This document shows, one piece after another, positions 54,390-64,000 of a DNA stretch of 64,000 nt. The notes beneath the pieces were generated by a model. The model searched no databases, had not been told where the DNA came from, and worked only from the letters and a program-made list of their open reading frames with translations. This DNA is from Primula veris (lineage: Eukaryota > Streptophyta > Magnoliopsida > Ericales > Primulaceae). The stretch lies in contig OY821743.1 of assembly GCA_963682055.1 (NCBI GenBank), positions 33,342,702 through 33,406,701 of the forward strand, written 5' to 3'. A program made the translations under genes and the position numbers. Position 1 is the stretch's first letter. Each line of letters starts with the position of its first letter.

Positions 54390-56360
54390 CGTACAATAAT
54401 TAAACCACACAATAGAAGGAATAATCTTAATTCACTCTTTTCAGGTGAAAACTAACAAACTTCAGTGTTGGCATATAGAAGTTATAAGTGCACAAGTCAT
54501 GATCGCAAATAGTAGTAGACAATGAGACAAACCCTGGTGACTATAGCTTTCAGAGAGGTTAAAGTTTTATATTGATTCCAAAATTGGAGAATGATAAGAG
54601 TTTGAGATTAAGATATTATAGTATATTTTATCAAGTGATCCCTCAAATCAAGTCCACAACCTGAGCTTTCTTTTACTAAACTAATGATGCTCAACCCACA
54701 TTAAAAAAAGGTCAAAAGACAAGGGCATAAAACATAAAAAGTAACCAGAAAGATTGACAAGTCTGTCTCCAATGGCATTAACAAACAAACTAACACAGCT
54801 TATTTTCAACTACCAAGGCTGTGCTTTTGAGATGGAGCCGGGTTTTATGTTAATATAAAAAAGACAAGTCATATACAGTAGATAAGCTTCAAAGGAAACA
54901 TAAAAATTAACATGATTCCCAAATCGCAAACTAAACAATGATACAAATTTCTGTAACTTGCAGAAATTGCGTTAGTTGGATTGCATTGTCAACACCAAAA
55001 CAATTTTTTCTTTCAAATAGAAAAAATAGCTGGGTGACTATGCGAAGTTAGTTACACCAGAAACAATAACCTGCAGAAAGCAAAACAACTTGCCAAAGAA
55101 AACACACATCTTGAAACAAAAAAATTAGCTTATAGGTGCACCAAACAAGCCTAAAAACCAAGTCGAAATACTACTTGAAAAGCGATAAAGATACAAATAT
55201 AGAAGAGACCGGAATTAACAGCAAATAGGATCAATAGACATATGAACACAACTAGTTCGTCATTGACAGGTGATTCTCACATCATATAAGGTTTTGGGAT
55301 CAATGAAGTGATAAAAAGATAGGATACGGCTAAGAGAAATGTTTGTGGGTAACAATGTTAATGAACATGTATGTCTAAGCAAGTTTGGTACTAATGTGTA
55401 TATATTTGCATGACATATAAACTTACCCTGGGTTGTAAAACAATATCAATAAAACAGTTTGTGTTTCAGGTAGTATCATATCATGAGTCTTAAATCATAA
55501 CTGAACTGATGAATTCCAGTCTTCTAAACACCGGTTTTGATGGAAAATATTCTACAAATATTGCCATAAACATTCATGTTAATGTAAGGGATGCAAAGAT
55601 AACCATGATACGAGAGTGGAAATCCTAACACAAAAAGTCATCACAAACATTGGTATAAAATATCTTCATAAGTTCTCTATGCCTTTTCCGCAACTTGTTT
55701 GGCATACATGTCACATAGAATAAGAGTGTAAGACAACCCCAAACTTTAATTAAAATTGCCAAAAAAGAAATCTCTCCATATTCACAGCCGAGAAAAGGAA
55801 ATACTGAAGGGGTTCTTCAACTAAACCACACAAATAGAAGGCATAATCCCAATTCACATTTTTTTTTGGGTAAAAAACAAGCTTTTTCTTAGTGTTGGCA
55901 TAACGAATCATGTAAGTGCACACCTAATGATTATAAACAACAGACAAGCCCTAGTGGATGTAGCTTTCAATAGAAATAAAGCTTCATATGATTCCAAACT
56001 GGAGAAATAATTGAAGTTTGAGATCTAAGCTATTAGATATTTACTATGTGATCCCCCAAAGTAAGTATACATGCTGAGCTGCTTTACAAAACCAATGATG
56101 CTCAACCCCAAAAAATAAAGTGGTCCAACTAAATTGTAAATATCCAGAAACATATTCCTCCTGACGATCCCGTCTGGCTGAAAGACAATGGCATAAAACA
56201 TAAACTAACTAGAAAGTTAGATAACTCTGAATTGGAATAAATCAGACTAAACTAAGACAGCTTATTTCCAGCTTCTATTTAGTTGCTTTTGATATGGATT
56301 CCGGGTTTATGTATGTAATACAAAAGTCATAAGAAAACTTAGCAGACAAGTCTTAATGGA
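54390..56360. repeat. Direct segmental duplication of about 500 bp downstream of the PB1 gene
   Basis: Segments at about 54,390-54,900 and 55,830-56,360 are collinear: aaaccacac.aatagaagg, agtgttggcata, taagtgcaca, gtagctttcaa, tgattccaaa.tggagaa, gtgatccc, aatgatgctcaaccc, gcataaaacata, cagcttattt, gggttttatg. Part of the unit recurs a third time near 56,350-56,420 (tggctttcaaagagaactaaa). No gene was recognised between 53,760 and 56,911. This may be duplicated 3' flank. Confidence 0.65.
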
Positions 56361-56911
56361 TTTGGCTTTCAAAGAGAACTAAAGCTTTTATATGATTCCC
56401 GAACTGGAGAATGAAAAACTTTTCCGGAGCATTTGTAGATTTTGTTTCTTGTTAAAATGCATCTTTAACACAGAAAGCACTACTAGTTTTTCCAAACTGA
56501 GAAAAAAGGTAGGTTCAACAAAAGCCGAGAGCTAAGTTAGACTAGAACTAGACAGAGACAACTGATTGCACAAGTTACCTGAAAAAATGCCCCAACGCCT
56601 AAGAACAAAATAATAAACTTATTGGTGCATCTAAACAAACCAAACGATCAAAAGTGGTAGTAGAAAACAGAAGACAAGGTCAAAAAGCCAACCAAATTGG
56701 ATTGCCAAAAACAAATGAACACAGCTAATTAACCACTTATATTCAAAAAAAAATTGTAATAAGCTCTACTCATATATTCTTGTCAAATCCACACCAACAA
56801 CATCGCATATTCCCCCATATTCCAAACAACTTAAAATACACAGGATTCACAATATACCTAGCACTTAAAATTTATTCACCTTCACTCGACCTGGAACCGA
56901 CATTTCGTCAA

Positions 56912-58268
56912 TCATAGAGCTTTAGAAACAACAACAACATTACCACTATCTTGAGCCGCTGTCGCCGCTACAGCAACCGCCTGGTACTGTGGCATCACAC
57001 CCTGTGCTGGCACTCCCGTACTGTAATACACCTGTCTACCTGCCATGTCATATGCTGCCTGCCCCTGAACCATCGCTTGTTGCCTGCCCGCCATGTCATA
57101 AGCTGCCTGTCCCTGAACCATCCCCTGTTGCCTACTCGCCACATCATATGCCGCATATCCTTGTTCCACCGCTTGCCCTCGAAAAACCCCTTGCTGAATC
57201 AGCGGTTGGGGGACAGGATTGTAAATTGGCTGCATCCCATAATAACACTGGCCAGGTAATTGCCCCGTCATTTGCCGCAAGGTTGCTGATTGGTACACTC
57301 CTGAAGGTGTCTGTATCATGTAAACCGTCTGCTCAGGTCGACCGCCAGTTGCCACCTGTCTCTCCTGCCAGTACTGCTGTGACACAGTCACCGGAACACC
57401 CTGTTGCTGTTCATACATATTATTATCAATTAGTATGTTGATGTTGTGTCTCTCGACTCAATTAACTAATAATAAGATATTACTCACATTATATCTCCGA
57501 TTTTCGTCTCAATCCTATCATTATATTTTCCGGTTTCTACCTAAAAAAACGGCATCATACAGTACTATAGCAGTATGATGTTCATAATATAACACTGTTC
57601 ATTTAATTACTACATATAACAGATTAATAAAAACTTACTCAGATAACAAAATTACTCACATAATAGTCTCCTGCATAAGGCCTCGGCCCTCCATTCTCCC
57701 TGATGACGTGGCACTCCTCCTTTGCCGTCACCTCAGCGTTACTATTATCGAGCCCGAACAGAAAATCCGGATTAGCACCACTATTAATCATACCCTCCTT
57801 AACACCGCTCAACGCGTCCACAAACCACCTCTCTCCTCCCTCTAACCCCGCCTTCACAGCCGGAAACAGAAACAGCCTCAACCTACCAGGCCTCGGCACC
57901 CGTTCGTACTCCGCCATTAAATTAACCAAATCCTCCTCGTTCGTCACCGATATCAACCCGTCCAAATCCTCTCCGGGAAGCTGGTACTTGATCGATATTC
58001 CGTTTCCGATTGCGATTCCGTTGCCGGAGATGCTGGCGAGTTTTGCGGAGAAGTTATTGAAGGTGACGTGGCGATCGACGGAAATGATCTTGGTGTCGCC
58101 GCCGACGTAGGAGAGGCGGTTGGGGTCGTGATGACGTGGCAGGATTTGACCGTTGTAGCTTACTAAAAACTTTAATTTTGAAGCGGAGCTAGGGTTAGGG
58201 TTTTCGTCGTCGAGGTCGCGGGAGCGCGGCGAGGAGGCGGCGGAGGACGCGTAGGAATAGTTCTCCAT
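56912..58268 (-). CDS. PB1-domain protein with Gln/Tyr-rich C-terminus
   Basis: Exons 58268-57660 and 57406-56912, phase 0, 367 aa. The first exon encodes an N-terminal Ser-rich stretch and a PB1 domain at about residues 30-140 (KLKFLVSYNGQILPR; YVGGDTKIISVDR; KYQLPGEDLDGLISVTNEED; RLRLFLFP). This is the plant type that mediates protein-protein interaction. Conserved partners cannot be named from sequence. The second exon encodes a low-complexity Gln/Met/Tyr/Val-rich region with about three copies of a 16-residue unit (QGQAAYDMAGRQ core). The acceptor region has two alternative AG sites six bases apart (gaacag, caacag), both in frame. The leader carries long (GA)n/(TA)n-type repeats (58,269-58,335). 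The start is supported by the family pattern of PB1 near the N-terminus. Confidence 0.87.
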
Positions 58269-58699
58269 CTCTCTCTCTATATATCTATATCTCTATATCT
58301 ATATATCTCTCTATATCTATATATCTCTCTGTGTGTGTATTGTGTGACAGTGTGAGATTATTTATTTGAGCTAAACATTCGGCGTGAATCATTATTCGTT
58401 AACGTTACTAAAAGAGGATAATTTTACTTATTTTAGTATCTTCCAATATTCCTTCACCTTTTTCTTATGATATTATAGTTTAACTATTAAATTAAATGAA
58501 AAAAAAAGGGGTTACCAAATTAGTTGAGACAAAAACGGATGTGGGATACGGATCTGATTCGAATGAAACAAACAAAATATGGTTCCAGATTGGTTATGAA
58601 TTTCAATATCAAAATCTGTAAATAGTCTGAAAATATAACGTTTTTTAAATACTAGCTATATGTGTGATATGAATCGGTATTTATATATAGCGGAGGGCA

Positions 58700-59027
58700 T
58701 ATGAACATCATGAAAAACATTCAACTATACACTTTTTCGTTAAAACGTTCCAAATCAAGATTTGGTTAATGCAAATCTCAATGGTTTCACGACGGGAACA
58801 TAAGTATGCGTCTTGTTTTTTTTTTCTGAGATGTATAATGACATGTTTTGAATTTTTAAATTTTACCATAATTTCGAAAACATATCATTATACATCTCGG
58901 AAAAAAAAAAACAAGACGCATATTTGTGTTCCCGTCGTGAAACCATTGAGATTTGCATTAATCAAATCTTGATTTGGAACGTTTTTACGAAAAAGTATCT
59001 AGTTTGATGTTTTTCATGATGTTCATA
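58700..59027. repeat. Fold-back element with roughly 150-bp near-perfect inverted arms
   Basis: The left arm (58,700-58,850) and right arm (58,877-59,027) are reverse complements with few mismatches. Examples are tatgaacatcatgaaaaac at the outer ends, aaatctcaatggtttcacga and aagtatgcgtcttg versus their complements further in, and gatgtataatga near the loop. The loop is about 25 AT-rich bases. This could be a MITE, or a hairpin locus making small RNA if transcribed. No target duplication was clear. Confidence 0.85.
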
Positions 59028-59041
59028 TAACATTTTTCTTT

Positions 59042-59293
59042 TATATATATATATATATATATAAATATATATGTATTATAACTTCGGGCGGGTGTAGATG
59101 TAAGCGTAAATTTTATATCAAAAATTGTATGTTGTACAATAATGTAATTTATATGTCAAAGTATTGTAAATCCAAGTTATATTTAGTTAATACTTATTAC
59201 TATTTGATATTTTTTTCTTGTTCATGAATTTCGGTCTAACTTGTTTTTTATCATCGTGTTTGCTAAACACAAAATAGATATAAATTAGTATTT

Positions 59294-59347
<54 letters not shown>

Positions 59348-59565
59348 ATTATAACTTCGGGGGTAGATGTAAGTGTAAATTTTATGTCAAAAATTGTATG
59401 TTGTACAATAATGTAATTCATATGTTAAAGTATTGTAAATCGAAGTTCTATTTAGTTAATACTTATTACTATTTGATATTTTTTTCTTGCTCATGAATTT
59501 CACTATAACTTGTTTTTTTTATCATCGTGTTTGCTAAACACAAAATAGATAAAAATCAAATTATA
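59042..59565. repeat. Tandem duplication of a roughly 250 bp unit led by (TA)n
   Basis: The two units (about 59,042-59,290 and 59,295-59,560) are nearly the same base for base after a TA run: tgtattataacttcggg, aaaaattgtatgttgtac, ttagttaatacttattac, tatttgatatttttttcttg, catcgtgtttgctaaacaca. The low divergence implies a recent event. Confidence 0.85.
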
Positions 59566-60015
59566 TTATGTTGAGATGTAAATATTTCTCATTCCAATTG
59601 CATAAACAAAATTTTCATTTTGACAATTCAAGCTTCCAAATGTCACGTATTTGTTGAAATAAACCAATGCACTGCGGAGGCTAGATGAAATTTGACGGAG
59701 CCTAAAATCGTAAGAGTTCGTGATAAGTCAGTTATTAGGTGACCAATTGTGTTTTAAAACCCGCTTTAAACTTTTAGAACATTGGACTAAACTCATATAT
59801 TTGAAACAACAGAGCCTTTTATCAAACTTTGTAAAACTAAAGTGGAGCAAAGTGTAACTTATAATTTCTCCAAAACACGCAATGTAACTTAATTTAAGAG
59901 TCGGATTTTTCTAATATAAAAAATATTTTTTTACTCTCAAACCGTAAATCCAAATTACAAACTGTAACTCAAATTTACGGTTTGCCTTTTTAATTTTTTT
60001 TGAAAAAAATCATAC

Positions 60016-60336
60016 AAAATCTAAAAATAGTTATACTACTTAAAATTTGAGTAAAAAATATTTCAAAGTTAATTTTAATTTTTTTACTGATTTTTATTAA
60101 ATTTTGTCTTTTATTACTATTTTTTACAAAAAAAATATACTACCAAATCTGTAAAATTAATAAAACATGTTTGGAAAAGTTAGATATTAATGTTACAACT
60201 ATTTTGTATTAATTTTACAATTTTTTTGTTATTTTTTTTTAAAAAATAGCAATAAAAATCAGTAAAAAAAATTAAAATTAATCTTGAAATATTTTTTACT
60301 CATTTGTTAACTAAATATAACTGGTTTTAGATTTTT
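60016..60336. repeat. Second fold-back element, AT-rich
   Basis: The outer arms aaaatctaaaaatag and ctggttttagattttt pair. The inner arms gagtaaaaaatatttcaa and ttgaaatattttttactc pair exactly, followed by ttaattttaattttttta against its complement. Even gtaaaattaata and tattaattttac near the centre are inverted. It is the same size class as the 58,700 fold-back but unrelated in sequence. Confidence 0.75.
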
Positions 60337-60413
60337 ATCCGGTTTGAGTTTGACAATGAAAAAATATTTTTTCAGTGGGAAAATCTGGGATCCTTAATTT
60401 ATTTCTCTCTCTC

Positions 60414-60422
<9 letters not shown>

Positions 60423-60455
<33 letters not shown>
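60423..60455. repeat. (TA)n directly upstream of the ODR4-like start codon
   Basis: An uninterrupted TA run ends six bases before the ATG at 60,461. It is part of the leader or promoter and may be length-polymorphic. Confidence 0.85.
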
Positions 60456-60460
<5 letters not shown>

Positions 60461-63400
60461 ATGGTGAAAGTGGTGATCGGAGAAGAAAGTCGTCTCCAAT
60501 TAGCAGAAAATCGGCTCATCTCTCTCGGCTTCTCTTCTCAGGTACATAAATTCACTCTCTCTCTCTCTCTCTATATATATCTATATCTATATCTATATCT
60601 AATTCTGTATTGATCATTTTTATTAGTGGTAAGGGGGGCCATTATATCAAAGGTTTATTGTTGTATCTGGAATCTAATTTATTTTTTCATACAAACTTTG
60701 TAGTTACCTAAAATCGAAACACTATAAATGCAACTAAATTGCTTCTAGATAGCTATATATATATATATACAGTTAAATCGACACTTCAGTTACGAGACGA
60801 GTTGAAAACATAACAACCGATTAGTTTATGCAGAGGGCGGAAAATGTTTGACTACTTAAGAAAATCGGTAAAAATCATAACTTCAATTATTTTTTAGACG
60901 ACTTGTTTTCTGAAAAATAAGTTATTTGCCAAGAGAAACTTATTTTTTAGTTTTTTAAAAAAGGAGTTATTGTTATAAAGATGTGACCTAGTTTGTAAGG
61001 ACCCGTGATTAAAAACAGTGAGAAAAAAGTTCCGTTGTAGTAGTGTTTGGCGCCACCTTAGTTTTTTGTTACTTAAAAAGTCACGTAACTTGTTTTACTT
61101 AGTTTAACTTATGAGTGGCTTCTGATTATTCAAACATGTTTTTATTAGAAACACTATTTAAAAAAGACCGCTTCGCAGTAAAAAAGCTCGGTTCAAAGCT
61201 TAAGAAGCCCGCTTTAAAAAGGCGCTATAAGCTTAACAAGTTCGCTTTTAAAAGCCGCTAAAAGCGTAGCTCTTGCAAAAATGCTTTAGCTAAGATTTCA
61301 CTTTTTCAAACAGTGATTAGAAACATTCTATTTTTGTTTTTTTTTTTCAGCGAAAAAGCTAAGAAGCATCATTAAATTCCTAGCTTATGTTGAGTTTTTT
61401 TAAGCTATTTTGACCCGAAAGCTAGCTTTTTAAAAGCTAGCAAACCAGACACTCCTAGCTTTTTTTGTAAGCAAAAGGCATAAAAAACAGTTGTCGAACA
61501 GGCACACTAAAAAAGTTTTCATTTCAAAAAGGTGATTCTCCAAAAAAAAAGTGATTTTTCAAAAAGAGTGGATTTTTCATACAAGCGACTTAACAAATTT
61601 CCACCCAAATCGCAAAAGAGTTCCCGAATCTCTCTCTCTCTCTCTGTGTATCTTTCCCTGTGTTCACAATTTAGGGCAATGATTTTATGCAGATAGGGTT
61701 GGTGATTGGGAAGCTGAGTCCGAGCTCTGATCGCTGTTCGGTATTTGATTTGATTTCAACGCCGGTGAACGATGCTGGAGAATCAGCATGTTCAATAGTC
61801 GGAGCGGTGAGAGACGATAAGAAGAAGGGAGCAAAAGGGAAACCGCAGACAGATACTTCATCGGTTGCGGTTGATAGAGATTGGGTGGCGGAACACGCTC
61901 GTCAGGTAATTAACCTTGTTTAATTTACATTTTTGTACATTAATATTTTATCGTCTTTCGATTTTGTAGACTAATTTGTATTTCCTGAGTCCCGTAAAAA
62001 ATTGGTCCAATTTGAGGTTTTACATGTAATAAGAAAAGTTGGTTAGAGTTAGAGCAGTTGATATGGTTGTAAGTTTTCTGACTGTTCTTTCCAAAATAAC
62101 GATGATACTTTGTTGGCTGTGCTTGAAAGAGATTGGGTGGCTGAACAGGATCAAGAATCATTAATTGCATTTTTGTACACTAACATATCATTAGGTTTCG
62201 ATTTTCTACTCTAAATTCTACCTCCTCTTAGTCTCACAAAAATAGCAAGAACTTGTCTGAAACAAGGGTATTTATAAAACTATTACACCAAACCAATTAC
62301 ATTTTTTTATTTAATTTTGAAGTGGGCCCAACAAGGGTTCCAATTTCTCATCTGGGTTTATATTGGCTGGTGCACGAGTTTTTAGCTCACCGGGTTTACT
62401 AAATAGTTAGTCCATAAATGGTCTAATTCACGGGCGGAGCCAACATAACTATATTGGGGACAAAATGCTATTTTCTGGGATTGCAAAAAGCAATATTTCT
62501 GTAATATTTAAAATCTTTCTTAAAGAAAATATAGGATTTTTGGAAGTTGTGGGGTTGCCGCGTCAGTCCCTTTTCATAGCATAGCTCCACCCTTAATCCT
62601 ATTGACTTTTTTTTACAAATTTTAAGAAAATTTGGCTATGGTTGTAAGTTTTCAAATAAACTCTTAAAATAGCAATGACACTTGGTCGATTGTGGTTGAT
62701 AGAGATTGGGTGGCCAACCACGCTCGTTACCGAGTATCTAGACATATATTGATTTTTTGGCAGAGTCATCAATTACACTATGGGAAATGATTCATGATAA
62801 TTGGATTGCATTCAACATTATCTTTAATTTGAGTAGGAGTAGTTGCAATTAAAAGATTGCAGTTTGGTCACCTGGTGCATACATGATGCTAATTGGTGTG
62901 GTTACCATTGCTATGGAGTAATTATTTAGGGTTTGCTTGACTGAATCTTTTAAGCAAGGAAAAGAGCTTATGTTGAGAAAAGAACTCAGTTCATTATGCT
63001 TAAAACATCTAGCCTTTTTTTTTATTATGAAAACAAAGATGCTCGGCTCTAGAGCTACCCAATCAAGGTCCGAGTGCATGACAACTTGTAATTGAACAAG
63101 TATTGAACTTCGAGCTTAAAAGCTACAAGCAATTAAGCGAACAAGTTCTGGAAAAAATGATTCAGACTTTATCAGCCAAACTAGGTCTGACCCACCTATA
63201 TTACAGGACAGCTAGAACTGCTAAAAGTGATACTTTTTTGACGCGTTCTTACTTTACATCTATTCATGCGCTCCATTATAGACTGTCAACATCAACACTA
63301 TGGACTATGTGTTTTAGGTTTCCAGAATGCTGATGGGCGGGGTTAAGGTGCTTGGTGTTTATGTGTGGACCGGTGAGAGCTCATTCAAGAACTCAACCCT

Positions 63401-63969
63401 CGAGCTTTGCCAGGTTTTGTTCTTTTTTTCTGTCTCCAATTTTCATATTGCGTTTGTATATTTAGATGGAATATGTTCACAATTCGAGGAATTCACAGTT
63501 TTGAACTAATATGTACTAGTAACTAAATTTTGGTTTTGTACATCAACCTACAAAACAAGAAATTAGTACAGTAACACTACCTTTCTCAGTTATTTAATTA
63601 TTTTAGAAGATGACAAAAATTAACAGTTTTATCTAGGTTCACTTTATCAGCTAAGCGTAGACTTTTCCTATCAAACAAGTTCTGGGATCCTCTTGGTTTT
63701 TCACTTTCCTCATGTAGTTACAAGTAAGGCAGAGGAATTTAATTTCCCCAAAAGAAGCTGTAAGAAATTAATTGTAGCATTTGTTTGCTGATAGTATTTT
63801 AGTTAGTGTCTATCTAGGCCTTAATTTTTGTATTTGAACAAAATTAGATGTCTAGACAAGGTATTGACAGATGTTTGCAGGCAGTCAAAGTGGTTGCAGA
63901 AGCAGCACCATTTCATGGAAGTGATTGGGATGAGAGATTGCTTATGCACATCAGTTACAGTCCAAGAAG
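60461..63969 (+). CDS. ODR4-like protein, 5' part (runs off the window)
   Basis: Exons 60461-60541, 61693-61905, 63318-63413 and 63881-63969. Phases agree, and the last exon ends in phase 2 at a gtactt donor 31 bases before the window end. The 159 codons present read MVKVVIGEESRLQLAENRL, IGLVIGKLSPSSDRCSVFDL, VAVDRDWVAEHARQ, VSRMLMGGVKVLGVYVW, and DWDERLLMHISYSPRR. This matches the N-terminal region of eukaryotic ODR-4 homologues, membrane-associated proteins of the endoplasmic reticulum first described in nematode receptor trafficking. The plant role is poorly known. The C-terminal transmembrane part lies outside the window. Intron 2 contains decayed copies of the end of exon 2. Confidence 0.85.
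62061..62735 (+). repeat. Two decayed copies of ODR4-like exon 2 end in intron 2
   Basis: The exon 2 end (61,870-61,905, coding VDRDWVAEHARQ) recurs at about 62,120-62,150 (gaaagagattgggtggctga) and 62,694-62,729 (gttgatagagattgggtggc). Both copies are preceded by atggttgtaagttttc. After copy 2, atttttgtacactaacat echoes sequence after the real exon. Neither copy retains a good donor, so both are probably silent. Confidence 0.75.
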
Positions 63970-64000
63970 GTACTTCTAATCTGATGTTATTCGATTTTTA

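Noticed and set aside
62440..62592. Possible small element with gggcggagcc and gctccaccctt ends
   Set aside because: The ends are short and imperfect, and no target duplication was seen. The motif is common in plant transposon relics, so the boundaries cannot be supported.

Overview
The window is nuclear DNA of a flowering plant, almost certainly a eudicot. It is very AT-rich, has GT-AG introns of 80 bp to 2.7 kb, and carries plant-only gene families and typical plant transposons (MULE, Helitron-like, Stowaway-like). The species cannot be named from sequence alone. No tRNA, rRNA, CRISPR or bacterial-type feature was seen.

Layout: (1) 0-3 kb, repeat-rich intergenic DNA with a short Helitron-like copy. 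(2) 3.1-11.3 kb (+), a 23-exon malectin-domain kinesin-14. (3) 12.2-20.2 kb (-), a 15-exon PL4 rhamnogalacturonan lyase with an unusual 63-bp-repeat-coded glycosylatable tail and a GPI-anchor-like C-terminus. (4) 20.2-26.2 kb, intergenic DNA with duplications, a minisatellite and a Stowaway-like MITE. (5) 26.3-28.0 kb (+), an intronless P-class PPR gene. (6) 30.3-37.7 kb (-), a 14-exon CIPK8-type SnRK3 kinase. (7) 37.8-44.06 kb, a complete 6.3-kb Mutator-like element with long inverted ends, a transposase ORF broken by two stops, a second intact ORF and three arrays of a palindromic motif. It ends 112 bp upstream of the CIPK8 start codon. (8) 47.2-52.1 kb (+), a GRDP/DUF1399 gene with a probable leader intron and a frameshift in the last exon. 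(9) 52-56.9 kb, minisatellites and a segmental duplication. (10) 56.9-58.3 kb (-), a two-exon PB1-domain protein. (11) 58.7-60.3 kb, two fold-back elements and a tandem duplication. (12) 60.5 kb to the window end (+), the 5' part of an ODR4-like gene.

The genes do not form a pathway; this is an ordinary plant neighbourhood. Gene order recalls Arabidopsis blocks as I remember them (kinesin, RG lyase and GRDP near At2g22610-At2g22660; RG lyase next to a PPR gene near At1g09890-At1g09900). All exon models were built by hand from splice sites, reading phase and family similarity. Phases close without a break for kinesin (1127 aa), RG lyase (810 aa), CIPK8 (449 aa) and the PB1 protein (367 aa).

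The most interesting items are the repeat-tailed, GPI-like RG lyase, the two-ORF MULE with palindromic motif arrays at the CIPK8 promoter, four inferred GC-AG introns (three in CIPK8), tandem exon duplication in the kinesin coiled coil, and the fold-back elements.
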